A model generated the notes under the pieces. The model saw only the letters and a program-made list of their open reading frames with translations. It ran no database searches and had not been told where the DNA came from. Made by a program: the position numbers and the translations under genes. A stretch of DNA of 64,000 bases from Deltaproteobacteria bacterium HGW-Deltaproteobacteria-13 (GTDB lineage: Bacteria; Desulfobacterota; Syntrophia; Syntrophales; Smithellaceae): positions 26,883-90,882 of the forward strand of contig PHBJ01000014.1 in the NCBI GenBank assembly GCA_002840555.1, in the 5' to 3' direction. The number at the start of each line of letters is the position of its first letter. Within the stretch, counting starts at the first letter, position 1. Positions 59,204 to 64,000 of the stretch are shown here, piece after piece.

Positions 59204-60400
59204 ATGATTGATCCTAAACATTTTATTGATGATTTTTCAGCGCATAGTCCATTTGAAGTATTCTATAAGAGCGGTATCAAACCAGAAGATATAAAACACT
59301 GCATAATTGAAACATTAACTCCTCACTTTCAAAACCATGACAGACTAGCTGAATACGCCATGACTTGGCTTATAACAGGTTGGGTAAATTTTCTAAAATT
59401 ACAACAAAGTAAATGGCATATTGATAATTTTGAGAAAGTTTTGCAATTATTTAATAATGCAAAATCACGTGATAAACAACGCTGTTTATCTATTTTTGTA
59501 GATTGGCTTCCTGAGATAAACCAAAGTCTATCAAGATTTTGGAGTTTTAAAAATATGGAACGAAACTCTAGTGGTGAGCTCATTCTAGATGATTATCTTC
59601 AGGAAAATATGAGATTAATCGGACAGCTATTAGAGGGCATAATCAAGACTTACTTAAAGCTGCTATTAGAATTAAATAGATTTGTCAGAGGGAAAATAAA
59701 CTCAACGGGCGAAACAAGCAACATGGATTTGGGTGCTGTGATGGATGAACTAGTCGCTACCACAAACTTCCCAGATCTTTTTTGCCCTCCTCCATGGCAT
59801 TTAAAACTCAATCAATGGAGAAATATCGCCTATCATCATAACGCAAAAGTAGAGAAGGAAAGAATATTATGCTGGTATGGAAAGAAACCTAATATTAATA
59901 CGATTATATTGACAAGGAGTGAACTACTAGATGTCGTCAAGTGCATTTTCAATATCTATAATATTTTTAAAAATGTTGAATTTATATTTGTTTTCGACAA
60001 TCTTCCCGAGTATCAAAAAGAATGTAAAAATAAGGGCATTGATTTTAATCTGAGGGATGAGGCAGAAATACTAGAATTATTTACGGGAATAAATTCTCAA
60101 GGTTTCAAAATTATAGATTTCTCAAAAGAAGAAAATATTTCAAAGATAGTAATAGAAGATCTAACTGATGAAGATGCAAAAAGAAGAGCTATTCATTCAT
60201 CACAATTCTTGTATCAATTATGGTTTTATACACATGCTGCAAACTTATGCATTGAATATCGATTAAAAGATGGAACACCATACATAATTTCAAAAACAAA
60301 TGAAGAAATTTGTAGGAAAATTGCAACTCATGAGGAAGATATTGTATACCTTGCTGAAAATGTAGAATTTGTGTTCTTGCGCGATGATAGAGTTAAATGA
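59204..60400 (+). CDS. Unrecognised AT-rich protein, possible HEPN-like motif
   Basis: The 398-residue protein has no family I recognise. The N-terminal half is helical. Near the middle, LNQWRNIAYHHNAK resembles the RxxxxH motif of HEPN RNases (R-N-I-A-Y-H), which is only a hint. The C-terminal half is rich in Asp, Glu and Ile. The gene is much more AT-rich than truA upstream, which suggests transfer. An attC-like site begins 16 bp after its stop, so it is the likely first cassette. Confidence 0.7.
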   Translation: MIDPKHFIDDFSAHSPFEVFYKSGIKPEDIKHCIIETLTPHFQNHDRLAEYAMTWLITGWVNFLKLQQSKWHIDNFEKVLQLFNNAKSRDKQRCLSIFVDWLPEINQSLSRFWSFKNMERNSSGELILDDYLQENMRLIGQLLEGIIKTYLKLLLELNRFVRGKINSTGETSNMDLGAVMDELVATTNFPDLFCPPPWHLKLNQWRNIAYHHNAKVEKERILCWYGKKPNINTIILTRSELLDVVKCIFNIYNIFKNVEFIFVFDNLPEYQKECKNKGIDFNLRDEAEILELFTGINSQGFKIIDFSKEENISKIVIEDLTDEDAKRRAIHSSQFLYQLWFYTHAANLCIEYRLKDGTPYIISKTNEEICRKIATHEEDIVYLAENVEFVFLRDDRVK

Positions 60401-60415
60401 ATAAAACAAAAAAGC

Positions 60416-60471
60416 TTATAATAAGGACAATGCACCCAGTCGCTTCCCACCGGCTGATTTTTTCGTTATAA
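60416..60471 (+). repeat. attC-like site 1
   Basis: It begins near TTATAAT (60416-60422) and ends in GTTATAA (60465-60471), which only partly fits GTTRRRY. CAGTCG and CGGCTG form an inner stem, and GATTTTTTCG precedes the end, as in site 4. Confidence 0.55.
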
Positions 60472-60483
60472 TATGAGAAGAAA

Positions 60484-60918
60484 ATGAGAACGATATCTTC
60501 ATCGATGACCTTTTTTCATAAATACATATTTACTGTTACTTGGATTGTTGGTTTTGGCGTTGGGACTTTGTCGATGTTCATATCAAATTCTAATAATGCT
60601 ATGTTCAAAATTATAGTTCTATTTGCTTGGATATTCGGGACTATTTTCACTTATTTGTTTTCGGGTAGAATAAAAAAAGTTGAATTCGATGGTTATAATT
60701 TTTATGTTTCAAATTATTTGAGATCTGAAACTATTAATGTCTCCAATGTAAAATCAGTATCAGGTTATACATTACTCAAACCTGAATTAGTTTGTTTTGA
60801 ACTTAAAGAAAATACGAGTTTCGGTAAAACCATTATCTTTATGCCCAAAATTCGTTTCTATACTGGATTAAGTCCAAACCCAATAGTGAATGAGCTAAAA
60901 CAAAAGTGTGGCTTATAA
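60484..60918 (+). CDS. Small membrane protein with a PH-like cytoplasmic part
   Basis: The 144-residue protein has two membrane helices (~13-35 and ~40-60), followed by a beta-rich region (~65-140: VEFDGYNFYVSNYL, TINVSNVKSVSGYTLL, IIFMPKIRF) with the layout of bacterial PH-like domains. It is a cassette gene flanked by attC-like sites 1 and 2. The function is unknown. The gene is AT-rich. Confidence 0.65.
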   Translation: MRTISSSMTFFHKYIFTVTWIVGFGVGTLSMFISNSNNAMFKIIVLFAWIFGTIFTYLFSGRIKKVEFDGYNFYVSNYLRSETINVSNVKSVSGYTLLKPELVCFELKENTSFGKTIIFMPKIRFYTGLSPNPIVNELKQKCGL

Positions 60919-60930
60919 AATATTGCAAAA

Positions 60931-60985
60931 TCACAACCAGTCAATACAGCCGATCGCTTCGCTCCGGCTTAGCTTTTCGTTAAAC
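60931..60985 (+). repeat. attC-like site 2
   Basis: It runs from TCACAAC (60931-60937) to GTTAAAC (60979-60985, fits GTTRRRY). The inner stem AGCCG/CGGCT flanks ATCGCTTCGCTC, and AGCTTTTC precedes the end. It is one of the best-preserved sites. Confidence 0.72.
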
Positions 60986-61007
60986 TCATGATAGAAAGGA
61001 AGAATCG

Positions 61008-61571
61008 TTGCCAACATTCATCGGACATGCTGTAACAGGAGTAGCGTTGAGTTCGACAATTTCTCAAAAGCAGCAATGGCTGAAAGTCGGAATCCTAACC
61101 GTCTTTTGCTCAATTGCACCTGACATAGATGTAATCAGTTTTCGTCTCGGGATACCTTATCAACATTGGCTAGGCCATCGTGGTCTATCTCACAGCATTA
61201 TTTTTGCCGCTTTGCTTGGCCTAATAGCTTTATTATTCATTTCTGAGAAGTCCGTAAAGAGAAAGTGTCTATATTTTTGTGTGTTTTTTGCAAGCGGCTT
61301 TTTACATGATATTTTGGATGCCATGACTAACGGCGGTCTCGGAGTCGCATTCTTTTCTCCCTTTAGCGATACGAGGTACTTTCTACCATGGCAGCCAATT
61401 GTTGTGTCACCGCTTAGCATAAGGCGTTTTCTTACTCTCAGGGGTTGGGGTGTCATCAAGAGTGAATTGATTTGGGTCATCCTACCATCGCTATGTTTTA
61501 TGGCTATGGTGGCATTGTATAGAAGCAAGAAAATACTTTATAGAAAATATAGAGGTTTAATAAATCGCTAG
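61008..61571 (+). CDS. YdjM/DUF457-type membrane metal-dependent hydrolase
   Basis: The protein is 187 residues from TTG 61008 with GAAAGGAAG upstream. Motifs are FIGHAVTGVALS, CSIAPDIDVISFRLG, HWLGHRGLSHSI and SGFLHDILDAMTNGG, which supply His and Asp metal ligands of the YdjM-like family (LexA-binding, inner-membrane hydrolase). About four membrane helices are present. It is a cassette gene whose end overlaps attC-like site 3. Its role is unknown; some family members respond to DNA damage. Confidence 0.82.
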   Translation: MPTFIGHAVTGVALSSTISQKQQWLKVGILTVFCSIAPDIDVISFRLGIPYQHWLGHRGLSHSIIFAALLGLIALLFISEKSVKRKCLYFCVFFASGFLHDILDAMTNGGLGVAFFSPFSDTRYFLPWQPIVVSPLSIRRFLTLRGWGVIKSELIWVILPSLCFMAMVALYRSKKILYRKYRGLINR

Positions 61572-61609
61572 AGCCGATTGCTACACTCCGGGTGAGCTTT
61601 TCGTTATGT
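61555..61609 (+). repeat. attC-like site 3
   Basis: It runs from GTTTAAT (61555-61561) to GTTATGT (61603-61609), which deviates from GTTRRRY. The core is GATTGCTACACTCCGGGTGAGCTTTTC-like, matching sites 2 and 4 in layout. It overlaps the 3' end of the YdjM-like gene. Confidence 0.6.
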
Positions 61610-61673
61610 GAAAACTAAAAGTGAAAATTGGTGAAATCAGGGCAGACAACCCTGATAATAATGGAGAATTTCT

Positions 61674-62510
61674 ATGAAAAAGGTATGCATTATAACAATC
61701 GCAGTTCTTCTTTTTGTATGTTTCTCTCACGCTTCAGCACAAATAAAAACAGAAAGGATAACATTTTCTAACCTGATTGGTGAGAAAACATATCGTCAAG
61801 AAGCCATGCTTTACATTCCTCTGGATGGGAAAGATCGGCATCCTTTGATAATAATGACACATGGAAGGAATGGCCCATTCCCTAAAGTGAACGAGCGAGA
61901 AGTGTTTGGATATCGAAACTTGAATCAAGCGTTGGCCAACAAAGGTTTTTTTGTAATGATGCTCGTAAGGCGTGGTTATGGAAACTCAGAAGGCCCTGAC
62001 AGTGAATTTTTCGATACAGCAGAAGAATCAGGCTTAGCCGGTGCGCAAGATATTAAAGGCGCGATAAATTATATGTGTACGAGGCCGGACATCTTAAATG
62101 ACCATATTGTCATTATAGGACAGTCGCAAGGCGGTTGGGTTTCACTTGCTTCATCCACACTTGATATTAAAGGTGTCCTTGGCACTGTAAATATTTCAGG
62201 TGCCGTAAATTTTCGACAAGGAATGGGTAAACCAATTCGTGATCCTATAGTTGAAAATTATCTGCGGAAATCGGCACAGGTTTATGGCAGATCATCCCAT
62301 GTGCCTACGCTTTGGTTATATGCGGAAAATGATAATCATTTACCTGGGACCGTTAAGGAATGGTTTAATTCATATAAAGAGGCTGGTGGTAAGGGACGAC
62401 TCGTAATAAAGCCGCCATATAAAGACAAGGGTCATTCTTTTGTTGCAGAACCAGAATTTTACATCGAAGATATATGGAGCTTTTTTAGAGAAATCGGATT
62501 TAGCAACTAA
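61674..62510 (+). CDS. Secreted alpha/beta hydrolase (dienelactone hydrolase-like)
   Basis: The 278-residue protein has a signal peptide (MKKVCIITIAVLLFVC region, cleavage near HASAQ), so it acts outside the cytoplasm. The nucleophile elbow is IGQSQGGW, the acid is in LWLYAENDNHLPG, and the histidine in DKGHSFV. An oxyanion loop follows IMTHGRNGPF. It is a cassette gene between attC-like sites 3 and 4. The substrate is unknown. Confidence 0.82.
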   Translation: MKKVCIITIAVLLFVCFSHASAQIKTERITFSNLIGEKTYRQEAMLYIPLDGKDRHPLIIMTHGRNGPFPKVNEREVFGYRNLNQALANKGFFVMMLVRRGYGNSEGPDSEFFDTAEESGLAGAQDIKGAINYMCTRPDILNDHIVIIGQSQGGWVSLASSTLDIKGVLGTVNISGAVNFRQGMGKPIRDPIVENYLRKSAQVYGRSSHVPTLWLYAENDNHLPGTVKEWFNSYKEAGGKGRLVIKPPYKDKGHSFVAEPEFYIEDIWSFFREIGFSN

Positions 62511-62523
62511 ATTAAGCGCCTTG

Positions 62524-62585
62524 ATTTAACACTTTGATAAAAAGCAAGGCCACAAGGGCTGCTCCGGGTGATTTTTTCGTTGGGC
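62524..62585 (+). repeat. attC-like site 4 (best match)
   Basis: It has left ATTTAAC (62524-62530, fits RYYYAAC) and right GTTGGGC (62579-62585, fits GTTRRRY), at 62 bp in total. The inner part is AAGGCCACAAGGGCTGCTCC with GGGTGATTTTTTC before the end. Length and both ends fit an attC. Confidence 0.8.
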
Positions 62586-62605
62586 GATATGAAAGGAAAA
62601 TTTAT

Positions 62606-63058
62606 ATGAGCTCCGTGATCAGAAAAAAAATACAAGAGATGGTTGATCTCGAAACCAAAGGCTGGGATACGAAGAACCCGGACCTTTTCCTATCCATGAT
62701 CCACCCGGATATGGCTTGGCCGTTTCCTCCAACAGCCGACGCCCACGACCCTATCGACTGGATCTTTGTGATGGGGAGATTTGACAGGGAACGATGGCGT
62801 AAGAACTGGCAGGACCTCTTTGATACCCATGATCTGGTCCATAATCGCCGCAATACCGTCAAGATAGAAATCTCCAATGAACAAGATGCGGCATTCGCAG
62901 TGGTCGATATAGATACTCTCTGGCGTCATAAAGTCACCAAGGAGGATTCTCATTGGAAGGGCCGAGTCTGTAAGATATACACTAAACTATTGACGGGCGA
63001 ATGGAAATTTTATTATCAAACAGGGGCCCTCAATTTTCCACCCCAAAAGAGCGCCTAA
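62606..63058 (+). CDS. SnoaL/NTF2-like protein
   Basis: The protein is 150 residues from ATG 62606, chosen for GAAAGG upstream and because a longer frame would start inside attC site 4. A helical N-terminus is followed by FLSMIHPDMAWPFPP, FVMGRFDRERWRKNW and AVVDIDTLWRH, then KGRVCKIYTKL and WKFYYQTG, consistent with an NTF2-like cone fold (SnoaL/DUF4440). It is more GC-rich than its neighbours, as expected for a cassette of different origin. The ligand is unknown. Confidence 0.72.
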   Translation: MSSVIRKKIQEMVDLETKGWDTKNPDLFLSMIHPDMAWPFPPTADAHDPIDWIFVMGRFDRERWRKNWQDLFDTHDLVHNRRNTVKIEISNEQDAAFAVVDIDTLWRHKVTKEDSHWKGRVCKIYTKLLTGEWKFYYQTGALNFPPQKSA

Positions 63059-63126
63059 CCATAAGATGATAATTGAGAACAGCCACACACTTACGGTAAA
63101 ACTAATCGGCGTCTGACCCGTTGGTC
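63053..63126 (+). repeat. attC-like site 5
   Basis: It has left GCCTAAC (63053-63059, fits RYYYAAC) overlapping the stop of the SnoaL-like gene, and right GTTGGTC (63120-63126), one base off GTTRRRY. It spans 74 bp. The core is more divergent than in sites 2, 3 and 4. Confidence 0.55.
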
Positions 63127-63136
63127 ATAAAATAAT

Positions 63137-63175
63137 TTGACAGGGGTAGAACAATGACGTACTATATTCCGTACG
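63137..63175 (+). promoter_or_regulatory. Promoter and operator of the toxin-antitoxin cassette
   Basis: TTGACA (63137-63142), a 17-bp spacer and TACTAT (63160-63165) form a good sigma-70 promoter inside the cassette. CGTAC (63158-63162) and GTACG (63171-63175) form an inverted repeat over the -10 region, a likely antitoxin operator. AGGAGG follows before the ATG. Confidence 0.7.
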
Positions 63176-63192
63176 CTTAGGAGGTAAGAAAC

Positions 63193-63435
63193 ATGACAAC
63201 ACTTACGGCATCGGAAGCAAGAAAGCGTCTTTTCAATCTTGTGGACGAAGTAAAAGATTCACATATTCCGGTACAAATTGTCGGGAAAAGAAATTCTGCT
63301 GTTTTAATATCGGAAGATGATTGGCGTGCAATAGAAGAAACTTTGTATCTCACATCAATTCCCGGTATGCGAGAATCTATCAAAAAAGGGTTAATGACGC
63401 CTGTTGAAAAGTGCAAGGAGGAGCCGGGCTGGTGA
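63193..63435 (+). CDS. YefM/Phd-family antitoxin
   Basis: The 80-residue protein opens MTTLTASEARKRLFNLVDEV, the usual Phd/YefM N-terminal DNA-binding segment. ILVQ-like and VLISEDDWRAIEETLYL segments follow, then a flexible toxin-binding tail ending VEKCKEEPGW. It should neutralise the toxin encoded in the overlapping gene and repress the promoter upstream. It is a cassette gene with its own promoter. Confidence 0.9.
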   Translation: MTTLTASEARKRLFNLVDEVKDSHIPVQIVGKRNSAVLISEDDWRAIEETLYLTSIPGMRESIKKGLMTPVEKCKEEPGW

Positions 63436-63695
63436 GTTGGCGATTGGTCTTCACTAAACAAGCACAAAAAGATGCAAAGGATATTTCACAATCCGGTTTA
63501 AAACCTCAGGCCAGTCGGTTGCTGGATGTCCTCAGAGAAGATCCATTCCAAAATCCGCCACCCTATGAAAAACTTATGGGCGATCTTTCGGGTGCATACT
63601 CTCGAAGAATAAATATACAACATCGCTTAATCTATCAAGTATTAAAAGATATCCATACTGTAAAGATTATCAGAATGTGGACTCATTACGAATAA
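63432..63695 (+). CDS. YoeB/Txe-family RNase toxin
   Basis: The protein is 87 residues from GTG 63432, which overlaps the antitoxin stop (GTGA), with AAGGAGG upstream. It has the YoeB/Txe pattern VSWRLVFTKQAQKDAKDI, PYEKLMGDLSGAYSRRINIQHRLIYQV and the end RMWTHYE. The catalytic Glu, Arg and C-terminal His-Tyr region appear intact, so it should be an active mRNA interferase. An upstream start would overlap the antitoxin by more and has no better site. Confidence 0.92.
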   Translation: MSWRLVFTKQAQKDAKDISQSGLKPQASRLLDVLREDPFQNPPPYEKLMGDLSGAYSRRINIQHRLIYQVLKDIHTVKIIRMWTHYE

Positions 63696-63716
63696 GTTAC
63701 AGAGCATAAATAAAAA

Positions 63717-63773
63717 GGCCAACAAAAAATCAATCCACCTGATCGCTGCGCTCCGGCGCTCTTATCATTGGGC
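63717..63773 (+). repeat. attC-like site 6
   Basis: It has left GGCCAAC (63717-63723) and right ATTGGGC (63767-63773), where the first base departs from the usual GTT; the two ends are nearly complementary. The core is GATCGCTGCGCTCCGGCGCTC-like, close to site 2. Confidence 0.65.
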
Positions 63774-63796
63774 TCACGACAAATAAGGAGAACATT

Positions 63797-64000
63797 ATGA
63801 ACGGAGAAGACGAGATTTTAGTGCTAATTGAGAGGATGTCAGAGCTTGCCAATTTGCGAGATGTAGACGGTCTCATGGCGCTCCACCATTTTGAAGAGAC
63901 AGTATTTTTGTTCGGAGAAAAGGCAACACACGAAGGAAATCGCCGGTATTGCGCCCAAGGCTATGCTGCCTTGCGTGGCGAATTCAGTTATGAATTTATA
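63797..64000 (+). CDS. SnoaL/NTF2-like protein, C-terminus cut by window
   Basis: An open frame from ATG 63797 with AAGGAG upstream runs to the window edge (68 codons). The N-terminus (ILVLIERMSELANLRDVDGL, then HFEETVFLFGE and YAALRGEF) looks like the helix-plus-strand start of an NTF2-like/SnoaL protein. It is the next cassette after attC-like site 6. Its end and attC lie outside the window. Confidence 0.65.
   Translation, partial: MNGEDEILVLIERMSELANLRDVDGLMALHHFEETVFLFGEKATHEGNRRYCAQGYAALRGEFSYEFI

Larger units (their letters stand above)
59204..64000 (+). mobile_element. Integron gene-cassette array without visible integrase (CALIN-like)
   Basis: A series of mutually unrelated genes all on the plus strand, most AT-rich and one clearly more GC-rich. 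Each is followed within ~20 bp (or overlapped) by a 55-74-bp imperfect palindrome. These share a core like CGCTTCGCTCCGGCT-TTTTCGTTA and end in a GTTRRRY-like heptamer. This is the organisation of integron cassettes with attC sites. The content (small hypothetical proteins, toxin-antitoxin, hydrolase, SnoaL-like proteins) is typical. The array continues past the window. Confidence 0.78.

Noticed and set aside
62534..62605. Upstream start for the SnoaL-like cassette protein
   Set aside because: The extension lies inside attC-like site 4, and the ATG at 62606 has a ribosome site.

Overview
The window looks like chromosomal DNA from an anaerobic deltaproteobacterium (Desulfobacterota), probably of the Syntrophales (Syntrophus or Smithella type). 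This is inferred from gene content, not from a marker gene. The supporting content is an hgcAB mercury-methylation pair, 2-hydroxyacyl-CoA dehydratase subunits, a class I CoA-transferase with an acyl-CoA synthetase, a sigma-54 two-component system, and Mla lipid transport and TonB-dependent outer-membrane genes typical of a Gram-negative cell. No rRNA, tRNA or CRISPR array was seen.

Layout. 1-1831 (minus): two 2-hydroxyacyl-CoA dehydratase-type subunits, the first cut by the window edge. 2042-6310 (plus): a TudS-DUF1722 protein, an orphan tryptophan synthase beta chain (trpB2) behind its own Trp leader peptide and attenuator, a small Cys-rich protein and rarA. 6315-10146: a histidine kinase and sigma-54 response regulator flanked by inverted copies of a ~124-bp repeat. 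10601-13774: a hydrolase, a ferritin-like protein and a diadenylate cyclase fused to YbbR domains. 14210-21425: a complete trpEGDCFBA operon behind a second Trp leader peptide and two terminators, with palindromic repeats in three of its gaps.

21474-24551 (minus): a Cys-rich MarR-type regulator, hgcA, hgcB and a methyltransferase. 25022-32170 (plus): a lipoprotein, a TonB-dependent receptor, a complete ECF transporter (fused ATPases, T and S components), a protein like the TiaS nucleotide-binding domain, and a small four-Cys protein. Together these look like an uptake system for an unknown ligand. 32355-44440: mostly minus-strand metabolic, lipid and envelope genes, with a barnase-barstar pair and a UPF0200 kinase of archaeal type. 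44530-49493: a MacB/DevBCA-like ABC exporter. 49563-54630: an mla-type lipid transport operon whose ATPase carries an extra C-terminal domain. 54713-58759: a hydrolase, pyruvoyl arginine decarboxylase, an NlpC/P60 lipoprotein and truA.

59204-64000: a run of short, unrelated plus-strand genes, mostly AT-rich, each followed by an attC-like site. This is read as an integron gene-cassette array without a visible integrase. The cassettes include a YefM/YoeB-type toxin-antitoxin pair with its own promoter and operator, and two SnoaL/NTF2-like proteins, the last running off the window.

The best leads are hgcAB with its putative metalloregulator, the paired Trp attenuators (one on trpB2), the cassette array, the TonB/ECF/TiaS-like cluster, and the CdaA-YbbR fusion with an altered catalytic motif.
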